Assembly: GCA_001275005.1 (NCBI GenBank)
Contig: JWZX01003199.1
Coordinates: 1 to 58,456 of the forward strand
Direction: 5' to 3'
DNA from: Chrysochromulina tobinii
Taxonomy: Eukaryota; Haptophyta; Prymnesiales; Chrysochromulinaceae
Length of the DNA stretch: 58,456 nucleotides
The position numbers were made by a program, and so were the translations under genes. A model generated the notes under the pieces. That model searched no databases, was not told the origin of the DNA, and saw nothing but the letters and a program-made list of their open reading frames with translations. This document shows positions 43,401 through 51,075 of this stretch, piece after piece (position 1 is the first letter of the stretch; every line of letters starts with the position of its first letter).

Positions 43401-45580
43401 CCCTCAGCGGCCCTCACGCCCGTACTAGATGAGGGGAGCAATCAGTTGCAATCAGTTGCAATCAGTTGCAATCAGTTGCAATCAGTTGCAATCAGTTGCA
43501 ATCAGTTGCAATCAGTTGCAATCAGCGGCCCGTACCTGGCCCACATGGAACTGGATGCCCTCGCGGCCCGACTTAGCCTCGCGCTCGGCGAGGTTGGTCG
43601 CGAGATATTCCTCGATCTGGCCCACGTGCCTGATGAGGGAGGCCATCAGCTGCCATCAGCTGCCATTCGGTGCCATCAGTTGCCATGAAGTGCCATCAGC
43701 TGCCATCAGTTGCCATCAGCTGCCATCAGCTGCCATTCGGTGCCATTCGGTGCCATCAGTTGCCATCAGCTGCCATCAGTTGCCATCAGTTGCCATCAGT
43801 TGCCATCAGTTGCCATCCATTGCCATCGATCTTTCTCGATCTGGCCCACGTGCCTGATGGCGCGGTACGTGGCGCTGAGCGCCGCCCTCGAGGCCATTGC
43901 AACGTCGGGCGCCGTGCCGGGCGCGGCGGCGGCGAGGCGGAGTGTGGCGTTCACGGCGCTGCGATGGGCGTTCACGGCGCTGCGATGGGCGTTCACGGTC
44001 GCGGCGGCGGCATCGTCGCCGGCGGCGGCCTCATCAGCGCCCGACACAGCGCCGTCCTCGTCCTCGACGTCGTCGTCCTCCTCCTCCTCGTGCCCTTGCT
44101 CGGCATCCATTGCCAAGGTTGCCGGGGCGCCGTGCTGGGCGCTCGCCGCCGCCGGAGCCAACGGCCCTCCGGCCGCGCCAGACGCCGCGCCGTGCCGAGC
44201 ACTTGCATGCGCCGCGCCCTCGTGCATCGCTATCCCTGCGAGCGTCATCGCCGCCTCGGCTTGCATGCACGAGCGCACGGCGCGCCGCGAGAGCGCGCGC
44301 ACGTCGCGCAGCATGCAAGTGCTCGGCACGGCGCGGCTTGGCCCGAGGCGGCGGGCAGGGGCGGCGCTCGACACGACGCCCTCGCCGAGCAGCTCACGGG
44401 GAGAGGCGGTGGCGCCCGGGACGGCGCTCGCTCCGCGCGGGTGCAGCAGCTCGATCCCGCCGGCCTGCTCGCGCTGTGTGGAGCGGACGAGCGCTGTGTT
44501 GAGCGCATCCACGGCGTCGGCGGGAGAGCGGGCAGAGGCCACCGCAGAGGCCAGGGTTGCAGCAGCAGACGCCGCCGCTGCGCTCTCCGCCGATGCCGAT
44601 GCCGCCGCCGCCGCCGCCGCCGCCAGCCGCCGCCTCGCGAGTTCCGTGGCTTCCCGTTCGGTGGCCGCGAGCACGAAGGCACCCATGCCGGCGGAGACGC
44701 TAGAGAACGAGGCGAGCAGCGGCGCCACCTGATGAGGGACGCACTCAGCGGCAATCAGCATGCAATCAGCATGCAATCAGCATGCAATCAGCATGCAATC
44801 AGGGTTGGGCATGGGGCGAGGGCTGGGAGCCGGCTGAGGCGGAGCAGCGGGCGGTACCTGCCGCAGCAGCGCCGCCAGCGGTGGCTCGTGTCTGGAAGGC
44901 TCGAGCTCGCTCCCCGGATAGGCGAATGCGAGCTGCTCGGAGGGCACGAAGCGGCCGTGCGTGCCATCAAACGCCGGGAAGATGGCCGCGGACAGGCTCG
45001 GGTGCAGGATGCGTCGATGCGAGAGCGGCACTCGCTCGAGATTCTCCTGGGCGACGTATCGAACATCACGTGGGCCACCGAGGTGCTCGATGCAGTCGGC
45101 GAGGTCGGGGAGCATCTTGTAAAAGGGCTGCTCGGTGCCGCTCGGCAGGTTCTGCACGCCGTCCCACGAGGAGACATCCACCGCGGGCCGCCGGTCCCAC
45201 CCGATCACGACGGCGCGGAAGCCGAAGACCTTGTGTCTCAGAACTTCGCCGATCTGGTAGTGGATGCCTCGCCTGTCGGCCTTGTCCACGCGCCGCTTGA
45301 CCGTCTCCTCGCACTCGCTGTGCAGCTCGCCGAGCGCGCGGAGGGCTTGGAACGCGCCGTCCAGGGTGCCTCCCTCGTCGCGCCACGCCGCGCGCAGCAG
45401 CGCCTGCAAGCCACGCTGGTCCGTGGGCTTGAGCCGTCGCGCGAGCGCGCTCACATTGTCAGGGAGATTTCCGAGGGGCACCGTGAAGCGCGAGTGGCGG
45501 ACGGCCGGTGCCATCGTCGAGCGCCACATCGCGCGGTAGAGACTGAGCGTCACCGAGCGCTCTGCGGCTGGGATCGCCAT
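40423..45580 (-). CDS. Protein with two YccV/HspQ-like domains and TPRs, 986 aa, nine exons
   Basis: Exons: 45580-44858, 44728-43854, 43629-43536, 43168-42971, 42769-42737, 42565-42128, 41428-41164, 40843-40629, 40542-40423; phases agree and the sum is 987 codons. Two hemimethylated-DNA-binding (YccV/HspQ-like) domains are visible. The first is HYQIGEVLRHKVFGFRAVVI, GWDRRP, QPFYKMLPD and YVAQENLERV. The second is FHVGQ, VLRHRKFGFRAVVFGWDARP, QPFYRMVPD, YVAQ and ENLEKL, the last two joined only by splicing in a 33-base microexon. Each is followed by a similar module ([IL]FPAFD.. or LFTAFD.., then QLA). The C-terminal part has tetratricopeptide repeats, with exon 7 ending ALALEPRHIG and exon 8 continuing ALRSRAAALHGLRRYAEALE. 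Domains of this type bind proteins or modulate proteases in bacteria and F-box proteins; function here is unknown. All eight introns are repeat-bearing. Confidence 0.88.
40543..40628 (-). repeat. YccV/TPR gene intron 8
   Basis: 86 bases, donor GTGAGACC, acceptor CCCCGACCAG. Units are mostly CTGAGTGCC rather than CTGATTGCC. Only the hexamer GGTGAG is shared across the two junctions. Confidence 0.7.
40844..41163 (-). repeat. YccV/TPR gene intron 7, exon copies at both ends
   Basis: 320 bases, donor GTGAGATG, acceptor CCTCCCTCATCAG. A perfect 30-base copy of the end of exon 7 sits at 41082-41111 (original 41161-41190). A near-copy of the start of exon 8 plus the acceptor sits near 40939-40972. 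Arrays of CTGATGACCT and CTGAGTGCCT lie between. Confidence 0.82.
41429..42127 (-). repeat. YccV/TPR gene intron 6, a 699-bp intron almost wholly an 11-mer array
   Basis: About 58 head-to-tail units, sense CTGATG[GT][AC]CCT or CTGATGTCCCT, run from about 41446 to 42087. Four or five units are CTGAGTGCC. The donor appears to be GC (GAG then GCAAGC), the acceptor GTCCCTCATCAG. The 17-base word ctcggcggtgcttgcct (plus) lies across both junctions. Confidence 0.85.
42566..42736 (-). repeat. YccV/TPR gene intron 5 with a decayed copy of exons 5 and 6
   Basis: 171 bases, donor GTGATTGCG, acceptor GCCTCCCTCATCAG. Inside, at about 42633-42692, lies an unsplit copy of exon 5 running directly into a diverged copy of the beginning of exon 6 (GAGCACGAGCTC). 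This is how the exon would look before interruption. Confidence 0.8.
42770..42970 (-). repeat. YccV/TPR gene intron 4
   Basis: 201 bases, donor GTCATTGCC, acceptor CGCACCTCCGCAG. The body is a long run of CTGATTGCCA and CTGATTGCGTCA units. The acceptor is not of the common CATCAG form. Confidence 0.75.
43169..43535 (-). repeat. YccV/TPR gene intron 3 with two array types
   Basis: 367 bases, donor GTACGGGCC, acceptor GTCCTTCATCAG. The 3' part repeats a roughly 58-base module three times, each with a copy of the exon start plus acceptor (plus strand ggagtacctgatgaagga, at about 43163, 43219 and 43276). The 5' part is a run of about nine identical CTGATTGCAA decamers at 43440-43525. Confidence 0.82.
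43630..43853 (-). repeat. YccV/TPR gene intron 2, apparent GC-AG intron
   Basis: 224 bases. After CCATCAG the donor copy reads GCACGTGGGCCAGATCGAG, and the exon after the acceptor CCCTCATCAG starts with the same 19 bases. Matching splice positions on the two copies forces a GC donor. The interior is about 17 decamers, CTGATGGCAA or CTGATGGCAG, with variants that replace the CTGAT start. Confidence 0.8.
44185..44336. repeat. 26-base perfect inverted repeat inside a coding exon
   Basis: Arms at 44185-44210 and 44311-44336, reading ccgcgccgtgccgagcactt then gcatgc on the plus strand, are exact reverse complements about 100 bases apart in YccV/TPR exon 2. Near-copies of one arm occur in the exostosin intron 1 (35816-35840, and a diverged one at about 35738) and in the ShKT gene intron 1 (near 54582-54605). 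Confidence 0.85.
44729..44857 (-). repeat. YccV/TPR gene intron 1
   Basis: 129 bases, donor GTACCGCCCGCTGCTC, acceptor CGTCCCTCATCAG. The exon after the acceptor begins GTGGCGCCGCTGCTC, a diverged copy of the donor side. Units are CTGATTGCATG and CTGATTGCCG. Confidence 0.8.
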
Positions 45581-45723
45581 TCGAGAAAAAAGTCAAACTC
45601 TTTCATATGAAAACACACAACACGTAAGCAGCACACAGCGTGTAAAAATTCCACACCCATCATGGTGAGCCGCACTTTGTACATGTTCCGGAAGCGTCCA
45701 TTTATGGGAGCGACGAAACTGCA

Positions 45724-46662
45724 ATGGTGCCGATGGATGTACCCTCTGGCACCGCCGCCGCCTGCAATGCGGCCGCGCCAACACTCAACGCTAGCAGCAC
45801 CTTCTCGCTGCGCGAGGGCGGCGAGATGCCCATCGTCGGCTTGGGAGGAGGCATCTTTCAGGACGCCGAAAGTGCCTTCGCATCCGCCCTCGAGGTGGGG
45901 TACCGCCTGATAGACACAGCTCCCAAGTACGGCGAGTCTGAGGCCGCGCTAGGCCGCGCGTGGACGACCAGCGGCGTGCCACGGTCGGAGCTCTTCCTGA
46001 CATCCAAGGTCGGAAACGTCGGCTACGCGGCCGCGCTGCAATCGCTCGAAGCGAGCCTCGCCAAGCTTCAGACGACATACCTGGATCTGCTGCTCATGCA
46101 CTCAGCGGTGCACCAGCCCGTCGCCAAGCAGCCGCGCTCCAAGCTCCACGCTGAGAACAGGCTGGCCACATGGAAGGCGCTGCTCGAGGCGCGCGCCGCG
46201 GGCAAGGTGAGGGCGATAGGCGTGTGTAACCACTCTCCGCGGCAGATTTCGCAGTATGTGCCACTGCCAGCCGTGTGGCAGCTCGAGTACCACGCGCTTC
46301 GTCAGCATCCCGCGTGGCTGCAGTACGCCCGCGAGAAGGGCATCGCTCTGCAGGCGTACGGCGGCGGCGGCGGCGGCTGGCAGCTGTGGAAGAAGGACCC
46401 AAATTTGGACTTGCTCGGCCGAGCGCCCATTACGGCGGCCGCGAAAGCGCACGCACGCTCGCCGCACCAGATCTCACTGCGCTGGCAGATCGAGCAGGGC
46501 CTCTGCATCATCCCCAAGGCCGCCACGCGTGCGCACCAGATCGAGAATCGAATCCTGTTTGACTTTGCCCTTAGTGAATCGGAGGCCGAGGCGATCGGCG
46601 CGCTGCGCAGCGAGGGGCCTCTGTCGCTGTACGGGTTTCGGGATCCCGATGAGTACCTGTGA
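45724..46662 (+). CDS. Aldo/keto reductase, 312 aa
   Basis: A single-exon frame from ATG 45724. The N-terminal 26 residues look unstructured, and the AKR barrel then starts FSLREGGEMPIVGLGGG. The catalytic tetrad of the family is present: Asp and Tyr in LIDTAPKYGESEAALG, Lys in LFLTSKVGN and His in LLLMHS. Later blocks are GKVRAIGVCNHS, WQLEYHALRQ, the loop with QAYGGGGGG and the NADPH-phosphate region CIIPKAATRAHQIENR. Family members reduce carbonyls with NADPH in the cytosol. No clear targeting signal. The gene is followed after only 114 bases by the GT8-like gene on the same strand, unusually close but with no functional link I can see. Substrate unknown. Confidence 0.9.
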   Translation: MVPMDVPSGTAAACNAAAPTLNASSTFSLREGGEMPIVGLGGGIFQDAESAFASALEVGYRLIDTAPKYGESEAALGRAWTTSGVPRSELFLTSKVGNVGYAAALQSLEASLAKLQTTYLDLLLMHSAVHQPVAKQPRSKLHAENRLATWKALLEARAAGKVRAIGVCNHSPRQISQYVPLPAVWQLEYHALRQHPAWLQYAREKGIALQAYGGGGGGWQLWKKDPNLDLLGRAPITAAAKAHARSPHQISLRWQIEQGLCIIPKAATRAHQIENRILFDFALSESEAEAIGALRSEGPLSLYGFRDPDEYL

Positions 46663-46776
46663 CAGATCGGATCTCGCTTGAAGATAAGGGGTCCGAGATT
46701 ACAGGGAGAACCCCCCGCTCACGTGTTCACAACGCTCTCCCATTTCACGCGACAACCGCTGTCCTGCGCCACAGCC

Positions 46777-47760
46777 ATGCCGATGATCAAATACGTGCAG
46801 AATCGCAGCAACTTGACATGTGCGATCGGCCATCGACGAGTGGCCTTTGACACCCCCGACATCCTGTACCGCACCTATTGCAACTTGTCGGCCAGCCGGT
46901 GCATCTGCAGCGAAGGCTGCGGCTCCTCGTGGCTTTGTAGGCCGTCGGAATTGTGTAACACGCCGTCGCCGCCTAATGTGAGCGCCGACGACCGGCCGCT
47001 GCCACCGCGTGTCGCGCTGCTGCTCTTCTTGATGTACAACAGGTCGCTCGTCCGCACCAAGTTCCAGCACAAGCCTTGGTTGGCGTACGACCGCGAGTTT
47101 AATCGCATCAGCTGGTTCATCCGTTCGGCGGGCAAGGTGAAGACGCGGCTGCCGTTGCACGTGATCGTCGGGCCGGAGCGCGACTTAAGCAAGGAGCGCA
47201 AACTCATCCAGGAAGGGCACCGGCACAAGGTCAACGTGAGCGTGACCGAGGGACCGTTTGTAGTGCCCCCATTGTGGGCCAACCGTTACCACCGATTGAC
47301 GTTTGGCAAGATTGGTGCGCTCGCGCTGACGCAGTTCGACAAGGTGTTCGTGTTCGACAACGACATGGCGCTCGCCCACAATATCGACCACCTCGCATTC
47401 GTGCAGACGCCCTCTGCTGTGTGGCATACCTCGATGGCTCGATGGCAGTGGCGACATAATGAGTCTTGCGCGGTGACCACGGGACTGCTCGGGCTGACGC
47501 CGTCGGCTGCGGAGTTTGGGCGGGCGCTGAGGCATCTGTACTCGATGTCCAACAAGTCCACGTACGACGGCGGCGACCAGGAGTTTTGGCGCCTCTTTTA
47601 CACTTGGTATGAGCTGCCGCTTCGATACCAGGCGCACCAAGCACTCAACATGCCCGCGCGAGATTGGCACGAGATCCGCGTGATCCATTCCATCTCGGCG
47701 CTGCGCGAGGTGAATAGGATACCGAAGGACATGCGCCACCTCATCAAGTACTATTACTGA
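46777..47760 (+). CDS. GT8-like glycosyltransferase, 327 aa
   Basis: I start at ATG 46777 (cacagccATGc), the first ATG. The frame is open upstream only to a TTG just past the aldo/keto reductase stop. The N terminus has a cysteine-rich region, then PPRVALLLFLMYNRSLVRTK. The core is of the glycogenin/GT8 type: LPLHVIVGP, WANRYHRLTFGKIGALALTQ, FDKVFVFDNDMALAHNID with the metal-binding DND, and AVTTGLLGLTPSAAEFGRAL with YDGGDQEFW. A final KDMRHLIKYYY ends the chain. Such enzymes transfer sugar from a nucleotide donor with retention. There is no obvious signal anchor with this start, which is unusual for a Golgi enzyme; an unseen 5' exon could supply one. Confidence 0.78.
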   Translation: MPMIKYVQNRSNLTCAIGHRRVAFDTPDILYRTYCNLSASRCICSEGCGSSWLCRPSELCNTPSPPNVSADDRPLPPRVALLLFLMYNRSLVRTKFQHKPWLAYDREFNRISWFIRSAGKVKTRLPLHVIVGPERDLSKERKLIQEGHRHKVNVSVTEGPFVVPPLWANRYHRLTFGKIGALALTQFDKVFVFDNDMALAHNIDHLAFVQTPSAVWHTSMARWQWRHNESCAVTTGLLGLTPSAAEFGRALRHLYSMSNKSTYDGGDQEFWRLFYTWYELPLRYQAHQALNMPARDWHEIRVIHSISALREVNRIPKDMRHLIKYYY

Positions 47761-48276
47761 CTGGGCTAGCGAGTGGCTCATGGATGGTGCCGTAAGGTGC
47801 CCGTTACGCAATGCCGTTACGGCGCTTGATTGGCAGTCTCGACAGACAGGGCACTGGCCACTGTTGCGTTGCCGACGCCTGCGATGACCCGAGACACGAC
47901 GAAACGACCTGTGGGCTTACAGGTGTTTTTCCTTGGTGTTCAACACTTACCCTAAATAAGTAATGACAGCGGTCTGACACCGATCTCGCCGCCAAATTCA
48001 CACTAAGTTTTGAAGGATGTAGTACTGACAACGAGTGTGTGTCCCGTGTGTGTCCCGGCTCCCCCCGGAGTCTTTTTACCGGTACTGACAACGAGGAACT
48101 CTCCTTCTCGTACGCACGTTGAACCGCGGAGAATGCCGCTGCGCAGACACTCCCATGGAGGCCGCGATTGGCTGCTTCACGGTGACGCCCAAGCTCAAAC
48201 GTGCGGAGGCGCGCCAGAGAATCTGCGGCGTGCGGCGCTCTAAGCCCAGGACGTTACATATAGTAGACACATTCTG
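47761..48276. other. Intergenic region with a duplicated upstream motif
   Basis: The 15-base word ggtactgacaacgag or a close form occurs near 48025 and 48080. Between them the sequence gtgtgtcccggctcccc followed by gtctttttaccgg closely resembles the region just upstream of the PAP/fibrillin gene (about 56061-56120). This could be a shared promoter element. No gene is supported. Confidence 0.4.
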
Positions 48277-49601
48277 ATGTTGCCTGGCGAGGAGGACGTT
48301 GCGCCTCGCCAGCGCCGCAAGTGGGTGATCGGCACGCCGACGCACGTGCTCCCCACTGAAAGTGGGGACTATGTGCTACTCACCCGGCCGCGGCTTACGC
48401 CTCCACCTGGATCGCCACAACTGACTCCGATCCAGCCACCACCCTTGAGAGGGCGGCCCAACCAGTTGTTTTCGCCGCCTGTGGATTGGGAGCGATTGGA
48501 GTCGCGCTTGCAGCCGCTGGCTGCGCTCAATAAGGCACCGGTGGGTGCGTCCAAACCGGACCTGTGCGTGCAGTCCAGCGGCATGCGGCTCACAGCGGCG
48601 AGGTGTGCAAGCGAGGTTGTGCAGCCACGCCGCCGAATGGAAGCGTGATGCGCATGCGACGTGCACGCACGCGCGCGAGAGGAGGTCCAGCTTGCCGCAG
48701 CGCTCCGCGAGAGCGAGCGACTCGCGGTGGCGCACCGGGCGGCGCCTCTCACCGCTGCCGAGGAGGCGGCGTCGCTCGAGGTAGCGGTGCGAGCGAGCTT
48801 GCAGCTTGGACGACGCGGCGGCGCCGAACTCGTCGGCAGTGCACGCCGCGTACGCATCGCAGTTGATTGCAGAGATGGAGCCGAGCTCTCGGTGGCTGCG
48901 GGCCGAAGGTCTTCGTCGGAGGAATCGAGTGAGGCGACAAGGAGCGGTGAGGACGCGCCAGGCAACGAAGCAGTGCCAGGCAGTCAAGCGGCGCCAGGCG
49001 AGGCGGCGGAGGCAGGGCACCTAGCGGGGGCAGGGCACACAGCGGCGGCGCTCGAAGCTGTTTGCGCGAGCGCCGCGGCGCGTGCACGATAATCGCTCAG
49101 TACGGCGCGTCGCACGAAGGCGGCTGTGGAAGAGTGCTCAGTACGGCGCGTTACGCGAAGGCGACTGTGGAAGAGCGCTCAGTACGGCGCGTCGCACGAA
49201 GGCGGTTGTGGAAGAGCGCTCAGTACGGCGCGTTGCGCGAAGGTGGCTGTGGAAGAGCGCTCAGTACGGCGCGTCGCACGAAGGCGGCTGTGGAAGAGCG
49301 ACAGCTCGTCGCCGCCATCGAAGCCAGTCTGGCGTCGCGCGCGTCGTGGCGGGGCACCGCGGACTCGGACGGGCGTTACACTCGCGAGGTCACGCGGCTC
49401 GCATGCATGCAGGCGGAGGCAGCCACATGGGCATGCACAGGGGCACCCGCCAGCCATGTCGCCATCTCGAGGTACGGCGCTCAGCACGGCGCGCGTGGAT
49501 CCCGCGTGGTGGCGCCGGCGCGGGAAGCGCCCTCGGCGCGCGGGCGATTGGACGTGCCATTGCCTATTGCACGTCGCATTCTCGAGACCTCTGTCGCCTG
49601 A
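48277..49601 (+). CDS. UIM-motif protein, exon structure uncertain
   Basis: From ATG 48277 the frame gives a proline-rich start, then three ubiquitin-interacting motifs in two blocks. EEVQLAAALRESERL and SLEVAVRASLQL lie in the frame ending at 49092. VEERQLVAAIEASLAS is in the last block, which stops at 49601. All keep the acidic start, the central Ala and the Ser three or four residues on. The first block has a stop at 48646, removable by a tentative 66-base intron, 48616-48681 (gttgtg ... gcgcgagag), which keeps the frame. How the second and third blocks join across the 41-bp array at 49096-49300 I could not resolve. UIMs bind ubiquitin, so the product is probably a ubiquitin receptor or regulator. 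No catalytic domain is seen. Confidence 0.5.
49096..49300. repeat. Five-copy 41-bp tandem repeat in the UIM gene
   Basis: Five units of exactly 41 bases, each starting ctcagtacggcgcg and ending gtggaagag[tc]g, with a few substitutions. As 41 is not a multiple of three, successive units are read in different frames, giving a 41-residue super-repeat if translated. The last unit runs straight into the third UIM. Confidence 0.93.
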
Positions 49602-50099
49602 TCGCTGATGAGGGAGAGCACTAGTGACTAGATGACCCTGCCAGGGTCTTCGGTTTGGGAACCGGTCGCGCCCCGCGCGGGCGCGGGCCCGCCCCCGGTA
49701 CCGCGCGCAGTATAAATCTAAAAAACCGTAAAAGAAAAAACCGGTAAGCGGTAGGCGCGGCGGCGAGAAATCATAACATCATGCCCTCCCAGCACTGGCC
49801 GACTGTGGGGAACGCAATCGGACAACGCGACAGAAACTGATGGTATGCGGCATGAGATCGGGCATGAGACACGAGACCAGCTTTCAATATCCACACGACG
49901 AATCATATCCCCCCCGAACGAAATCCAATCACTGCGAACTTGCATCGTTCTCCGGCTGGTGCCTCGCGCCGCCTTCCACGATCGGCTTCCACATGCATGC
50001 ACAAGATAAGTCCAGTTCTTAGTTCCGTACCCCGTGCTGTGGGCTGGGCAGCGGAGCCACCAGAGGTGCACGTGCCAAGTCCCAAGACCCTGCCAGGCT
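49602..50099. other. Convergent intergenic region
   Basis: A GC-rich patch (cgcgccccgcgcgggcgcgg) lies near 49668 and an A-rich run near 49717-49745. No gene supported. Confidence 0.45.
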
Positions 50100-50969
50100 T
50101 TAGACGATGTACGTCTTCGTGGAGGGCGGCGACTTGGTCTCATATTGCAAGCGCTGGACCTGGCCAGGCATCCGCTGCCTAAAGTGGCGCTTGAGGCGCT
50201 CGAGGAGCTTTTCTGAGCGCTGCTCGAAGGCACGGCTCAGCACGATCACGACCGTCGAAGCAGGTCCTCCAGGCCCCCCGACCAGCCGCACCTCCGCAAA
50301 CATGTCGCGAGCTTGGCCCCATTGCGACGGCGAGACGTTGCAGTACTCGCAAATGGCTTTGGCGTAGTCGCTCGCCGCAAACTCCTGCAGCACTGCGTAC
50401 ACGGACTCCATCTCTGATGAGCCGCCATGCACTCTGGTCTCCCCCTGGTCGCCCGGGTGGTTCGTGATCGATGCCTCGGGCGCGTATGCGGAATCTGAAG
50501 CGCCCACTCCCGCCCGCAATCGGCTGCGCTGGGAGGCCATGAGCTGCTCGCGTACCGACAGCCCTCGCGCTGGGACTTGCTGGGGCGGCGGCCTGGCAAA
50601 CTGCTGCGGCGGCATGGCCTGCTGGGGCGGCGGCCTGGCAAACTGCTGCGGTGGCATGGCTTGTGGAGGCGGCGGCCTGGCAAACTGCTGCTGCGGCATC
50701 GAGCTCCGCGGAGGCGCGGTCACTAAAGGTGAGGCGTCTCGCGTTGGGGCAGCGTGCTGAGGGGCCATGGACGCGCCGCTTCTTGCTGCTCGAGCAGCAG
50801 CCCTGCTAGCAGCAGAGTCTGCGGAGTACCGTTGCTGCAGTATGGGATATGCCCGTGCTTGCGCTGTAGTGGTGGTCGAGCAGCTCACACTTGACTGGAA
50901 GGCCGAGGCGCAACCAGCCTGCAGCAGAGCGGCAGCGACGGCGAGCACCATCTGCAATGACCGTACCAT
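50100..50969 (-). CDS. Putative plastid-targeted protein of unknown function, 289 aa
   Basis: I start at ATG 50969. The first residues, MVRSLQMVLAVAAALLQAGC, followed by ASAFQSS, form a signal peptide with an ASAF-like cleavage site. This is the bipartite plastid leader known from algae with red secondary plastids. A basic, Ser/Ala/Arg-rich segment follows, as expected for the transit part. The middle has three tandem copies of a proline-glutamine unit, QQFARPPP.QAMPP. The C-terminal domain (about residues 180-289) is globular: MESVYAVLQEFAASDYAKAI, YCNVSPSQWGQARDMFAEVR, then STVVIVLSRAFEQRSEKLLE. I do not recognise it. Plastid location is inferred from the leader alone. Confidence 0.68.
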   Translation of the reverse strand: MVRSLQMVLAVAAALLQAGCASAFQSSVSCSTTTTAQARAYPILQQRYSADSAASRAAARAARSGASMAPQHAAPTRDASPLVTAPPRSSMPQQQFARPPPPQAMPPQQFARPPPQQAMPPQQFARPPPQQVPARGLSVREQLMASQRSRLRAGVGASDSAYAPEASITNHPGDQGETRVHGGSSEMESVYAVLQEFAASDYAKAICEYCNVSPSQWGQARDMFAEVRLVGGPGGPASTVVIVLSRAFEQRSEKLLERLKRHFRQRMPGQVQRLQYETKSPPSTKTYIV

Positions 50970-51075
50970 GTGATCGTGCGTGAGAAGATTGTCGAGACGA
51001 AGAGAAAGTGAGCACAAAAATCGTCAAAAATGATGCAGCGATGTGATCAACACAACGCGCGTTTCTCCTCACTAC

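Noticed and set aside
43670-45610. Plus-strand 646-codon frame
   Set aside because: It is antisense to YccV/TPR exons 1 and 2, whose minus-strand translation shows real domains. The plus product is arginine- and histidine-rich without family features.
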